Assembly: GCA_009602735.1 (NCBI GenBank)
Contig: WELA01011341.1
Span: forward strand, 64,154 to 128,153
Direction: 5' to 3'
Length of the DNA: 64,000 nt
Origin: Mesotaenium endlicherianum
Lineage: Eukaryota > Streptophyta > Zygnematophyceae > Zygnematales > Mesotaeniaceae
Part shown: one piece after another, positions 19,341 through 31,263 of the stretch
Layout: the number at the start of each line of letters is the position of its first letter
Position numbering within the stretch: position 1 is the first letter of the stretch
Position numbers and translations under genes: made by a program
The notes under the pieces: model-generated
The model's database searches: none
What the model was told of the DNA's origin: nothing
The model's input: the letters and a program-made list of their open reading frames with translations, nothing else

Positions 19341-21831
19341 TGTAAGAGGAATTAAGGCAAGGCAAGCATTTTTAAAATTTTCTGCTAAGTCTTAGGATAA
19401 GTAGATGCTGAGAGCTGGGTGAAGGAGAACATTGTTCTGAGTGTTGGTCATGGTTGCATGGTGCAAGTTCAGGAGCCCAGGGATAGGTCAACCTTGGTAA
19501 GGCTTGTCACCGACACACGTGCGAAGGTCGATCGACCATGTTTGCCCACACGTGAGGAGGGCCACCAACACATCGACCAGGTCGAAGGCACACGTGCTGG
19601 AAGGCTACGCACGTGCCGAGGGACCGACACTGTTAGGCACGACACTGGTGGGCTGTCAATGGCAATCGAATATTATGCAATTAACCACAATTTACCTGCT
19701 CGCAAGCGCTTGTATTCATTTGCAACTTTTACTGATGCTGACTGACGCAGTAGGACGCCCTAATGAACACCTTGTTTTTGTCAGTGGTCAAACATCCACT
19801 ATCATGCGTCATCGGTCTTCCTCTCCTGAAGTGGTCCTTGTTGCATTAGTGCAAACAATATCAAAGGTTTTTGTTTTGTGCACTCCGCTTGGTCAGTCCG
19901 CTCCTCATTGTGCTTACCATATGTTTAACACTTGAAGAGGACTTGTGGCAGCATTGCTTGACATGCATTGGAAATTAGTTTTTTCATACTTCAAATCAAT
20001 CGTGATTGAGGAATCAAGAGAAAAAGTCTCATAGGCGGTTGGACACGTATGACTTTCATATGTCACAAAGAGATGTGCTGAGCTAAGTTCAAGTAGTTGG
20101 TATGTAGAAGAGCTTCTCTTTGTGAGAAGTGACCGTACACCTATAATAACTATTGCAAAATAGGTTTGGATGGGAGTTGTACGTCTTTGATTGGCTTGTT
20201 TCGATCGCAAGAACCTTCCGTTTTACAAGATTTTTGTAGCCGACAGTCGAGCTCCCCGAGATGGGAAACATATTAAAGTTGTGGCCCACTACAACCCTCT
20301 TCCTGGTGACTGAAATATTTTTATGCTTTATAATTGGGTGGAGGCATAGAGGCATACTGTCGAAGAGTGGCATGTAAATTCACGGCACTAGATAAAGGTT
20401 TTAAACGGTTAAGTGACCTGTATATGATTTGCTGGCCATCCTTGGATACGGGGAATTGGAGAATGATTTGTAGCACAGGTTCTGAGGTTTCTGACATTCC
20501 TCGTCGTGCCTTAATGAGGAACATTGTTCTTCTAGCTTTCTCAGTATAGGAGCTCAAGTATGTCGTGAATGATTTTAAACTTTAGGCATTTTAATGGAGG
20601 GCAGATTGCTTCTTTAGACTTACAATGCTTGTGTCGTTTAGCCTAAACAGAGGCCAAAATCTAAGACTTCTAGGTGTCATGCGTCTCAGGCCTTCATTTT
20701 GGATTGAAGAATAGTGGTGCATATGAAATTCTAGTCGCCGTCAGGCATTGAGAAGGTGGTATAGTGTGTACCTTTCATGAGGCACGTAAGACCGGATAGT
20801 GGCTATTAGATCTATTTTGGATAGGCCTGTGTGTGAATGTCGTTACCGACTCGTGGGTGCTGAATTCTACACGCATCGACTGCAACCATGTCTGACTTCA
20901 TGCACAGGGAGTCAATGCTGGTGATGAGTACCTTCCCATTGCCATGTAAGATTTGCTTCTTGGTTAGAGTACCATGCTAGCAGGGTCTCTGAAAGCCTGT
21001 CTGGGTCGTGAGCTTAAGCCCTGACTAATATTGCTAGCGTGCAGGCAAGGATGAAAGTAAGCGCATTGGCATCAACTCAGAGAGGGTCAAGTGTGAGTCT
21101 TAACTATCCCAGTATCTCCCCCCCATCACCCACCCACATCTCGGCCCTCGCCTTGCGTCCAAAGAGACTTACCCAAGTGCACGTCATCTGCACCTCATTC
21201 TCTATTGCTGTCGTATGGCCCATTGAAGATGCTAAGGGTCAATACAGAGTTCTTTCAAGTTACTTACAATGGACACCTTAAACACGTGTTGTCTGGCCTT
21301 TCCTGGTTGTGGCAGGGAGGGGTTCTTAGAGGTATTTATTGTTTCAATGACAACTTCTTTTTAGTAATCTTGTGGTCCTTTTGAAAGGGTCAAAGTGCCC
21401 TAGTGGAAGCGTAGTGACTCACGAGGAAAAGAACTAGTTGCTATCATACTAAAGAGTGCAGCGGCATATCACTAAGAAAGCTTAGGAAAATTACTCAGAA
21501 TTTTGAGTAGCAAGAAAGTGCTCACAAATGGACTAGGAGGAAAGGCCTCATCATTACATCCCGTATAAATTTACAAGAGAGAATACTGACAAAAATTGAA
21601 GAAGTTATCCCTATTTATAATTTTCTGCCTAAGTGCTCCTCTCTAAGATGAAGCTACGGAATTTCCTAAGTATTTGTCAATTTGTCCCTTCTTGAATATT
21701 TGTGAGTATGCCAAATCAGTCTCATCTGACGTGTCGGGTCAAATTGATGTCTACACACATGCATTCACATTACTAGAATATAGGCGCGCTAGGCTAAACC
21801 GAAACTTCTAGGTAAATCGACCTAGTCGGCA
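19341..21831 (+). mobile_element. Probable 3' LTR of element A, then unassigned sequence
   Basis: The sequence after the polypurine tract starts TGTAAGAGGAATTAAGG and should be the 3' LTR. Its right end is not defined because no second copy is visible. It carries four CACGTG motifs near 19,516-19,615. The remainder to 21,831 is AT-rich with no supported gene or repeat. Confidence 0.5.
19516..19615. promoter_or_regulatory. Cluster of four G-boxes in the element A LTR
   Basis: CACGTG occurs at 19516-19521, 19549-19554, 19591-19596 and 19610-19615, four times in 100 bp, together with a perfect 12-bp palindrome GGTCGATCGACC at 19526-19537. G-boxes bind plant bZIP and bHLH factors. The position suits U3 enhancer sites, but no TATA box was fixed. 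Confidence 0.55.
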
Positions 21832-21874
21832 CTACGCGTCAGCCAAAATTACGTGAAGGTTCGAATTTGGAGGC

Positions 21875-22505
21875 GGCATGGCAGGGGGAGGCTGACTCCC
21901 AGGGGCAGTCGGCGGCGGCAATGCCTGGCCAGTCAATGGCAACGTCGCAAGGGGAGGCTGACTCCGAAGGGCAGCCGGTGGTGGCAACGCCTGGCCAGGC
22001 GATGGCGACGTTGCAGGGGGAGGCTGACTACTGAGGTCAACCGATGGTGGCAACGCTTGGCCAGCCGGTGGCGATGTCGCAGGAGGAGGCTGACTACCCC
22101 GGGCAGTCGGCAGCGGCACTGCCTGGGCAGCTGGTGGCTGCGTGGCAGGGGGAGGTTGACTCCCAGAGGCAGCCGGCGGCGGCAACGCCTCGCCAGCCGG
22201 TGGCAACGTCGCAGGGGGAGGCTGACTACCCCCGGCAGCCGGCGGCGGCACTGCCTGGGAAGCTAGTGGCGGCGTGGCAAGGGGGAGGCTGACTCCCAAG
22301 GGCAGTCGGCGGCGGCAACGCTTGCCCAGCCGGTGGCCACGTCGCAGGGGGAGGCTGACTACCCCGGGCAGCCGGCGGCGGCACTGCTTGGGCAGCTGGT
22401 GGCAACGTGGCAGGGGGAGGCTGACTCCCAGGGGCAACCGATGGTGGCAACGCCTGGCCAGCCGGTGGCGACGTTGCAGGGGGAGGCTGATTACCTCGGG
22501 CAGGG
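21875..22505 (-). repeat. 66-bp minisatellite encoding a 22-residue Pro-rich repeat
   Basis: About nine and a half tandem units of 66 bp. On the minus strand each reads close to GSQPPPATLPPAGQALPPPA plus two residues. Differences between units fall often at third positions, so the reading frame was probably selected. Similar Pro-rich repeats occur in algal and plant cell-wall proteins. The tail is most likely extracellular if the gene is or was secreted. Confidence 0.85.
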
Positions 22506-22870
22506 CCTTGGACAAGCGCAGCATTCCAGCAAGCGCAACCCCACCCACCAAACCCCCTCCGCCTCACCCCGAATCCACAGGGGGGCAAGAACCTTGTGTG
22601 AACACGCAAATGCACTCAACAGCGCTAAGCAGCTGGGAAAGGCGGAGGTAGACACTTGTAACAAGCGAGCTCCCCGTTCGAAGTCGTTTTGGATCCACAC
22701 ACGCTTCTGGAATGCAATTGGGCAGGCACGGCACTTCAGCAAGCGCACCCCCAGCCAGCCAGCCAGCCAGCCACCCTAACCCACACAAACCCACTTCACC
22801 TCGCCCCGAAAACACAGGGGCCAAGATTCTCGTGTGGACACGCGAATGCACTCAACAGCTGTGTCAACCA
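22500..22870. repeat. Diverged tandem duplication in the beta-helix gene intron
   Basis: Two copies of a segment of roughly 110-200 bp, near 22,512-22,650 and 22,720-22,880, share CAGCAAGCGCA, CACCCCGAATCCACAGGGG-like and CAAATGCACTCAACAG-like blocks. A CAGC run lies between them. No coding role is seen. Confidence 0.6.
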
Positions 22871-24739
22871 GCTGGGATAGGCAGAGGCGACAGTAGCACG
22901 TACCGCGTAGTTGTTGTAGACGGTGTTGGCGTGGATGCTGAAGCGCGCCCCCACGTTGGCACTCATGGTCGCTCCTCGCGCGGCGATGTCCATCTGCCCA
23001 GCACAGCACTCCGGCGCAGGGCATGCTTTGTCCGCTTGTCAAGTGAGAGATACTAGAGTCTTGCCTGCTGCCACTAGTCACCGCCGCAGAAGCAACGCTT
23101 GCTGCATTACATCACTTGACACCACTCAAGTGCACAAGTGAAGCCAACAATCTTGAATGCGATGACACATGTAAGGACACGTCGACACTCGCAAAACACG
23201 TTATGTCAGGCCCGCATAGGGGACGCCGCCTGTCCACAAGCACTTTGATTCTATTTGCGATACATGACAGCAGATAGAGACATCTCATGTTTGTTTTCCG
23301 CCTTGCACAAATACCGGAAGCAAGAGCACCAAGAGGAAGAGCCAAGTGAAGTACACCACCCTCCGGCACGATGCATCCAAGGCAAGACTCATGATCACCT
23401 ACCTGTGTGCCACGTGGGACGAGGCAAAACCTCTTCATGGTGATACCCGAGCACGACACCTGGGGCCCCTTCCCCGCCTTGGGCTTGCCCTTCCCCACGA
23501 TGTAGATGCCCGGCTGCGAGGAAGTCATGCATGACCCAGAGAGCCCTTCCGTAGTGAGGCACACTGTACTCGTGACGGGGCTGATAATGCACACGCAACG
23601 CTATCATATGCAAGCACCCGTGCGCGCATGCACACACACCCCTACACTTAGCACTTGCACCAGCACACTCGCACGCACCCCCCCCACTCCAAGACAAACA
23701 CACTACCACATCCTGGACATTTAAAGCACATGCCTTACAGCTGCCACACTCCACTCATGCGCATGCATGCATCTGGCAGCCGAGCAATGTGCCCGACATG
23801 CGCCTTTGGAATGCCATGTGATCACTTAGTGGCACCTGCCCATTCCTCATCAAAAGAGAAAATAACACAAACCACATTCTGTACATTCTTTGCCATGTCA
23901 AGTTTGAGTAAACGCAACGAGGGAGTGACGGGGTCAGAGGTCGCACCAGAGTGCGGTCGATGACGAAGCCGTCAAAAGTGAGGCCTCGAAAAGAGACCTT
24001 CAACTTAGAAATGCCAAAGACTTTGATTCCATACGTCGTAAGCGGGGAAGAGGCGCCAGTGAAGCCGATGGTGACGTCGAGGGCAGAGGCCTAGAACCTC
24101 AGGCTCTTCTCGACCTTGATTGTCAACAAAACGTTGAACGAGGCGCGCGGACAACGATGACGTCGTTGGCGGTTGCGGCAGCTATGGCCTTCTTGAGCGT
24201 CGATGCGCTCACAACTGCTAGGAGGCAAGAGGTTGCATTTGGAGATGTCAGGTCATCTACCATCGTGAATCTTTTGGACGGCACAAAGCAACGCTTTGGC
24301 CTGTGTGACTTGCTCTGCTGACGCACACCAGTTCACAAGAATTTGCGTTGGGTATGCTCACGTGCATAAGACCTTGTCACCAGACATCCAAGATTGAACA
24401 ACGCCATGGGCTATGCAGCTATTGCAGCAATTGCACCTCATCCCAGAGTCCCTCCCTCTGTGTTAGTGCCCCTCGTGGGCGGGCTCAAACTCTCACAGAC
24501 ATTACAACTCACGCACGTGCGTCGGCAAGGCCATGCTAGACACAAGTCAGGATGGAGGCCGTGACAGAGTCAACACCTTTGGTGACGCAGCGCTTGCCCT
24601 AAGTGATGTATTCTTCACGGCACTGATACTTGGTAGCCCCGTTGACCACCTTGCAGGCCAAATTGACGCCGCACGCCACTCCCGTGCACAAAATTGCGCA
24701 GAGCAAGTAGTGGAGGAACCCTGAGAATGTCCGAACATT

Positions 24740-25018
24740 CGGTGTCCCTCAACTTAGTGACACTAATCTTGGGTCCAATACACAAATTGGGCTAGGCAGG
24801 ACCCATTAGCCTATACCCCAAAATACAAAGTTCTACAAGGAGACTTGCTGTAGTGAAACAGATAGATGAAGTACTTAGTGAAATATAATACTTTATCTAT
24901 TCAAGACAAGGATCTTTGAACACAAGTGGTAGCTTCTTCAAAGAGAGATGGCTTCTTGAAAGTTGATATACTTTTGGATTTTGGCAAGTACAAGAGTGAT
25001 TCTGGAATGTCTTTTATG
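24740..25018. other. Unassigned AT-rich flank of element B
   Basis: About 280 bp before the 5' LTR of B with no gene, repeat or motif that I can support. Its last five bases (TTATG) are not repeated after the 3' LTR. Confidence 0.5.
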
Positions 25019-25741
25019 TGTAATGAATCCGTATATTAGTAGATATAATATTCATTTAAATGTAATAGTAAATTAAGTTAAGCCTCCAGAACTTTAGTTA
25101 ATAGTCAGTCTACTGGACTTTATATATTTATTATCAGTTTAATGACTCAGCTGGATGCAGCAGGCTGAAGTCAGCTTAAGTCAGCTTGCTGACACATTCT
25201 TTGACAGCCAGCTGACTTTCGTACTCGGTAGCAGCGAGCTGCCTCGATATGCATCTAAGTGTGGTATGCTAGATGAATGGCCAAATGACATCCCTATGAT
25301 GGATGGCGATTCGGGATGATGGGAGATGGCGGTGGATTTGGTTAACCGAGGTCCTACCAACGTTATTAACACCCGGGTAGGCGGTGCCATCGCACTGGCC
25401 GTTCAACAATAAACTCATTCCATGTACATATGTTAGGCATTGCTCTCGAGTTCGGCATTCGAAAACGAGGCCAACTCTTTGGTACAGCAAACTGAGAGAG
25501 ATCTGAATCCAAGGCGAGAAGCCATTGATACGCACTGTCTTCTAACCTTGCTTATGTATGAGTTTACTGAGTTGCATTATTGATGCTAGTTTACTCGCAT
25601 TTGACTTACGAATATTATTCACTGCTAGTGTGTTGTCCTTTGCCGTTTAACCAGTTAACGGAAAATACCATAAAGATTACTTGCTGATATAAAGATCTTT
25701 ATTAATTGTTAATCGCCTATTTGGTAAGACGATTCATTTCA
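25019..25741 (+). repeat. Element B 5' LTR
   Basis: Starts TGTAATGAATCC and ends CATTTCA, 723 bp, one base before the primer binding site. Matches the 3' LTR (33,054-33,774) and both LTRs of element C. Confidence 0.92.
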
Positions 25742-25742
25742 G

Positions 25743-25754
25743 TGGTATCGGAGC
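25743..25754 (+). other. Element B primer binding site (initiator Met tRNA)
   Basis: TGGTATCGGAGC lies one base after the LTR end. It is complementary to an initiator-Met tRNA 3' end and differs at one base from the common land-plant version TGGTATCAGAGC. Confidence 0.9.
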
Positions 25755-25775
25755 AATTATCACAGTCTTCTTTGT

Positions 25776-27276
25776 ATGGTAAGGACAAGGTCTCAAACTA
25801 GCAACTCCCGAGACATGGAGAACCAGGAGAACGACAATGTCGGAAACCAGGCGGAAAGCCATGTAGCGGGAACCCGTACCTATTCTGAAGCAGTAGCAGA
25901 TACTGCAGCTAGGGAGGCTGCAGATGAGGCAGCTGCTATTGCCGCAGTCGCAGCACAGCAAGCTGGGGAGGAGAGAGCCAGGCTAGAAGCTGAACAATTA
26001 GCAAAGGCCGCTGAAGATACAGAAAGGAGGGAAAGATAGCCAGCTGACGAACGCACTGTCGAGGAACTTATGGCATCAAGGGCCAATGTTCTGAACCCAC
26101 CTCCTGCTGGACAACTCAATGTACCCCTAGGTCAAATACGTGACCGGCTGAATGCGGCAGGAATTGCTGCTGCGGGAGCGAGAGGGACTGTTGAGGACAC
26201 TACTCACAGAGTAGAGGCCAATGCTGCTGCTGCATTTGCTAATCTACCACCCCAGAGTGTAGACTTGGGAGCATTGTTCGTTCAGATGCAGTCGCAAATG
26301 GCGACCATGTATCAGTCCCAGCAGGAGGACAAAAGAATCATAATGTCCCTACTGCGGGACAGAGACCAACTGGGGTCTCAAACCACTAGTGGTGGTGGCC
26401 GAGGGCCTAGTAAGCCCAAGCCGAAACCTCCCCAGGAATATGATCCTGAGGGAAACAGAAAATATTACCTGATCAAGTTTCTCGCGGATGTTGAGCAGTG
26501 GCTGGAGAATTACACAGAACTGCAAGATAACGAGAAGGTCAGGCACACCGGTGCGCTACTGAAAGGCAGTGCCGCAGACTGGTGGCTTTACTGGAAAGGA
26601 GAGCGTAAGGCTCGGCAACTCGGTGACCCTACATGGGTAGAGTTTGTGGAGAAGTTGCATGAGAAGTTTGATGTCATCAACCAGCAGGAGAAAGCTATTT
26701 ATGCGATGATCTGCCTGACACTGAAGCAGACCACTTCAGTTGCTGAGTTTGCTCAAAAGTTCCAAAAGAACATGATGAAGCAGCCGGATTTGCCAGAACG
26801 ATATAGNATATAGGATAGCATACTCCAGGTATGGCTTGAAATCCGAGGTCTCTGGTCATTTTGCTGAGAAAAAGTATGAGAAACTGGCTGACTTGATCCA
26901 AGATGCTGACGCCTGGGATCAGCAGCAGTTCAATCACAAGCGCCAGAGTAATGCTTTGGTGTCTAAGGTTGTCAAAAAGCCCCACGGTTCCTACAATGCA
27001 GTTGAAGGAGACCAGGCTGAGGATAATCAGGGTGATGAATATGAGTATGAGTACAATGCTATTCAGTCTAGAGGTAGAGGNATCTAGAGGTAGAGGTGGT
27101 TCCTCTCGAGGCGGCTATGGAAGAGGTGGTGGTAGGACTAAGCCGAGACCAGCCTCAGCAAAATCGATTTGCTTCCATTGCCAGAAGCCAGGTCACTTCA
27201 GAGAGCAGTGTCCAAACAAGCACCTCCCAAAGGTCAAGAGAAAAGACCAGCCTTTAAAAGACAGCAACAGTCAGTA
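25776..27276 (+). CDS. Element B gag
   Basis: Opens with [17 protein letters not shown], an Ala-rich coiled region, then a capsid-like core (FLADVEQWLENYTELQDN, and ADWWLYWKGERKARQL). A basic RGG-like stretch ([16 protein letters not shown]) precedes one CCHC knuckle, CFHCQKPGHFREQC (about 27,170). Forms the virus-like particle. Element C gag is a close relative. Confidence 0.85.
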
Positions 27277-27439
27277 ATCCAGTCTACTGACTGTGAGGAT
27301 GCTAGAAATAGTGAGTCGTCACTAGTTGCCCTCGTAGCGGTATTATGGGTCCTGCTGAACTGGATTCACTATGCATGCCTGACAACCAGATAAAGGACAC
27401 CATCAGCAATATGGACGTCCAGAGAGTGCATACTCTGGA

Positions 27440-29330
27440 TGCTCTTGTTCCACCTGATGTCCAACATTTCTTTGCTACGTCAGGAGAACAATGCGAAAGT
27501 CAGGAAAAGACAGTCCCCCCTATCCTACTGCATTGCATGATTGCAGGTAGGAAAGTGAGGGCATTTATTGACGGAGGGGCGTCACATACTTTTATCCATA
27601 AGGACTTAGTTAAGCGGCTAAGGCTGGCTACTGTCACCCCAGGGGAATAGAAAGATATTCCTTGGAGATGCCTCAAGTATCCCGGGAGGAATTATAACCA
27701 AGCCATCAGTGTTCTTCCCCTTGTCCTGTGTGGATGGCAAATGAAGGAAAAGAAGAGGCTTCCAGAAGGATGCAAGTTGCTGAATGCAATGGAGTTCGTC
27801 AAAAGCTGGAACCAGAAGGAAGACAGAATATTCTGGCTGCTGCTAAGAGAGATACCTCCTCAACCTGAAGAAGTGGTTGAGAAAAAGGTAAGCCCTCCGG
27901 AGCACCCTACTGTTGCAAAAATTGTTGCTCATTACACGGATGTATTTAATATGCCTCCAGGACTACCCCCTAAGAGGGAAGTAGATCATAGGATTGATTT
28001 ATTACCTGGGAGTCAGCCACCTTGGCAACGCACGTATGGCTTGTCTTATGTGGAGAGCGAGGAGTTGAAAACACAGATTGCAGAGCTTGAGGAAAATGGT
28101 TATATTTCTCCCGGTAAATCACCTTATGGCGCACCCATCCTATTTGTTAAGAAAAAGGATGGCAATATGCGGATGTGTGTGGATTACAGAGCCCTGAACA
28201 GAATTACAATAAAGAACAAGTATGCGTCACCGAGGATCGAGGACTTGCTTGATACCTTGTCTGGTGCTAAGGTGTTCAGTAAGATAGATCTTAAAAAAGG
28301 TCATCATCAAATTAGAATTGCTGAGGGGGATGAACACAAGACTGCCTTCCGTACACGATATGGACACTATGAGTTCAACGTGATGCCATTTGGACTGACT
28401 AATGCTCCCGCAACCTTCATGGGTGCTATGAATGACATTTTCAGACCTTATTTGGATAAGTTTGTGCAAGTTTTCCTGGATGATATTTTAATTTTCTCTA
28501 AAGATGAAGCTCAGCACGCTGAACACTTAAAGACAGTCATGGACACTCCGAGAAGAAATCACTTATATGCTAAAATGAGCAAGTGTGATTTCTTTAAAGA
28601 CAGTATTGAATTCTTAGGCCACGTTGTCAGTAAAGAGGGCATCGGTGTGGATCCTAAGAAAGTTCAGACCATAAGGGACTGGCCAGTACCACAGTCTGTC
28701 TCTGAAGTTAGATCCTTCCTTGGGGTTGGCTAACTACTATGGGAGATTTGTTGAGAATTATTCCACAAAGGCCAGTAAACTGACTGACCTTACTAAGCAA
28801 GACATAGGGTATGTGTGGGGGGAAGAGCAGCAGGCTGCCTTCCAGACCCTTAAAGATGCCCTTTGTTCTGCCCCAGTGCTAGCCGTGTATGACCCCAGCA
28901 AACCGGTGCAGGTGGTTACTGATGCCTCTGATTTTGCCATGGGTGCTATTTTGTTGCAGCCTGCTGACAAAACCACAAAGGATGGTAAGGTACGGCAGGA
29001 GTGGCATCCTGTGTTGTATGAGTCTATGAAATTTAATCCAGCTGAGATTAATTACTGAGTGCATGATAAAGAGCTGCTAGCTATCATTCATGTACTCAAA
29101 CAGTGGAGGGCATACTTACATGGTAAAGCTTTTAAGGTGATTACAGATCATCTAGCTCTGACCCACTTTCAGAAGAAGTCCAAGCTGTCGAGGAGGGAGA
29201 ACCGCTGGAGCCAGATGCTGGAGCAGTTCCAAGTCCAGATCGACTACAAACCAGGGAAGTTGAATCCTGCTGATGCACTCTCTAGAAGACCTGACTTGCA
29301 AGAAAGGAACTTTAGTCAGCATGCTGTAGA
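27440..29330 (+). CDS. Element B protease, reverse transcriptase and RNase H
   Basis: Protease signature [17 protein letters not shown] near 27,560. RT motifs [35 protein letters not shown] and [15 protein letters not shown] (about 28,480). RNase H includes [16 protein letters not shown] and [19 protein letters not shown], ending [11 protein letters not shown] (about 29,290). Standard chromoviral pol order. Confidence 0.9.
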
Positions 29331-29399
29331 TAAAGTCCTGTGTGCACTCACTTCACTAAAGGTGAAAAAGTCCTTCCTTGAACAACTTAGGAAAGCCTA

Positions 29400-30873
29400 C
29401 CTTTCTGACCCAACATTTGAGCCCAGCCCCACTACTAGTATGTGTCGTGATACTGCACTCGGGTATAAGCTCAAGGGAGGGGTCTGGATGACTGAAACCA
29501 CTTCAGGGAGGCTGAAGCTGGTCATTCCTAATAATTTGGAAATAAGGTCTCTCTTACTGAGTCAAGCTCATGACAGTCTCCTGGGTGGACATTTGGGGCA
29601 GGCCAAAACTGTTGGCAAACTGGCAAAACATTATCATTGGGAGGGGTTACCCCGGGAGGTCTTGAAATATGTCAAGTCCTGTGACCAGTGTCAGAGAAAT
29701 AAGTCTCGGCACACACCACCCGGAGGTCTCTTGCAACCGCTACCCATCCCAGCGGGACGCTGGGAAACTATATCCATGGACTGGGTGGTCTCACTACCAA
29801 GAACTGCCAACGGGCATGATTCAATACTGGTAGTCGTGGATAAACTGACAAAAATGGTCATTTTTATCCCCACAACTGTCAAAGTGACTGCACTCGAAAC
29901 AGCGAGACAGTTTTACAACCATGTAGTATGCCAACATGGGCTCCCTTCTAATATCATCTCAGACAGAGACTCAAAATTCACCTCTAAGTTCTGGAGAGCT
30001 TTAATGGGGTTAATGGGAGTCAAACAGCTGCTCAGCACAGCAAACCACCCTCAGACTGATGGGCAGACTGAAAGAACTAACCGAGTTCTGCAGGAGGTGC
30101 TGAGAGCATATATTAACCAAAAACAAGATAATTGGGATGACCTGTTGCCTCAAATTCAGTTTGCGGTCAACAGTGCGGTGCACGCGTCAACGGGCAAAAC
30201 TCCTTTTGAACTCAGCCTGGGTAGAGTCCCTAAGTCTCCTCTAGATGTGCTAGGGGAATCTTTAACTCACCCTGAAGGGATTGACAACCCGGTCTCCCTC
30301 CAGTTAACTCAGGAGTTTGCTGACACCCTGTCAGAAGTCCAACGAAACTTGCACACGGCCCAAGAAAACCAACAAAAATACGCTAATCAACACCGTCGGG
30401 AACTGACATTTTCCAAGGGGGATTTAGTCAAACTGCATTCTCAGCACCTGTACCTCCCTGGTGTGGTCAAGAAAAAGCTTGGCCCTGTCTGGGTCGGTCC
30501 ATATTCGGTGGTCCGTCGTGTCGGTCAGAATGCTTACAAACTGAACATGTCAGCTGAATACAAGGGGCACCCGGTCTTTAATGTCTCCTTCCTGGAACCG
30601 TACATCAAAGGTGATACACTGTTCACAGGTCGGTTCCCTGTCCAACCGGGACCGGTCCCCGCTGTCCGGGACGGCGACCCTGAGGAATATGAGGTCGATG
30701 AGATTTTAGACGCTCGCTCGGTCCGTCGATCGTCTAAATATGTCATGAAATACCTCATTCGATGGAAGGGTTACGATGCCTCTGGGGACACTTGGGAGTT
30801 TAAGGACCACTTGACCAATGCCAAAGGGGCGTTGACACGGGTCCACCTTCGGGCCGCTGGAGTCCCTCCATAA
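29400..30873 (+). CDS. Element B integrase with chromodomain
   Basis: HHCC domain (HDSLLGGHLGQAKTV, CDQCQRNKSRHT), DDE core (SMDWVVSLP, IISDRDSKFTSKFW, HPQTDGQTERTNRVLQE), a GPY/F module (VWVGPYSVVRRVGQNAYKL) and a C-terminal chromodomain (YEVDEILDARSVRRSSKYV, then LIRWKGYDASGDTWE, about 30,690-30,810). Chromodomains of this group target insertion to modified chromatin (family knowledge). This part reads through openly. Confidence 0.93.
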
Positions 30874-31232
30874 CTGTCATTTCAGTTGACAAGGGAAGGT
30901 GACAGGCGGTCCTGCCTCCATTTAAGTTGGAGGGGAAAATATATGACAGTTAGTGAGCGAGAGCGATAAAAGAACAGTTATGTGAACCCTAAGTGTCAAC
31001 ATAATGACAGAGGGGACAGCCTGGTCCACATAACGCACCTTGAGCAGAAGGAAAAAGGGCCTCGCATAACACTACATCACTTAACTCACCCTAAAACACA
31101 CTCATACGTTTATGTGTAGCGCATCGCAACTACGTCAACTTTTAGCAATCATCCTGTAAGGTAAACAGCAGCGAAGCCACTATACTAATACTAACATACT
31201 TCCTGCAATCCCTATGACAAAGGTCCATATCC

Positions 31233-31263
31233 TACTAACTTGTGCCCTGGTTACATGTGCAGG
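31233..31263 (+). promoter_or_regulatory. Putative splice acceptor before the element B extra ORF
   Basis: A perfect branch-point consensus TACTAAC (31233-31239) is followed 23 bases later by TGTGCAG|G, directly before the ATG at 31264. This suggests that the extra ORF is expressed from a spliced subgenomic mRNA, as env-position genes commonly are. Element C keeps GAGCAG|GATG at the same place. Confidence 0.5.

Larger units (their letters stand above)
9384..19341 (+). mobile_element. Element A: Ty3/gypsy retrotransposon with DNMT and PHD finger
   Basis: Internal region of an LTR element in the order gag, protease, cytosine-5 methyltransferase, linker, RT, RNase H, integrase, PHD finger. A polypurine tract (AAAGGGAGGGG, ending 19340) precedes the start of a probable 3' LTR (TGTAAGAGG at 19341). 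I could not find the matching 5' LTR or primer site left of 9384, so the 5' end is open. An unrelated solo LTR sits in gag. The element is a fossil with roughly half a dozen breaks, yet most domains read through long open stretches, so decay is moderate. RT and RNase H closely resemble element D. Confidence 0.85.
21832..24730 (-). pseudogene. Secreted right-handed beta-helix gene with Pro-rich tail, probably decayed
   Basis: Read on the minus strand. About 24,722-24,602 encodes a secretory leader (HYLLCAILCTGVACGVNLAC) after an AG acceptor. About 24,300-23,945 encodes STLKKAIAAATANDVIVV and KLKVSFRGLTFDGFVIDR, typical of the first coils of beta-helix proteins. Clean exons follow at 23,513-23,403 (PGIYIVGKGKPKAGKGPQVS, 37 aa) and 22,993-22,904 (FSIHANTVYNNYA, 30 aa), both GT-AG. 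A Pro-rich tail (about 22,504-21,832) ends in a stop. A stop in the leader part (TAG at about 24,602), a frame change near 24,140, a further in-frame TAG, and a one-base shift in the tail repeats (near 22,280) suggest a pseudogene, although mis-set introns could mimic some of these. No enzyme family is assigned. Confidence 0.45.

Noticed and set aside
19419-20557. Small ORFs in the sequence after element A
   Set aside because: Short, without codon bias or motifs, and overlapping the probable LTR.
21875-22505. A CRISPR array at the regular 66-bp repeats
   Set aside because: Units are directly adjacent without spacers and encode a Pro-rich peptide; eukaryotic context.
24741-25018. A target-site duplication around element B
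   Set aside because: TTATG on the left and GTCTC on the right do not match; the duplication is absent or decayed.
25181-25390. A 69-residue antisense ORF found in LTRs of B and C
   Set aside because: Open in three of four LTR copies, but these are too similar for that to mean much, and one copy has a stop. No motif seen.
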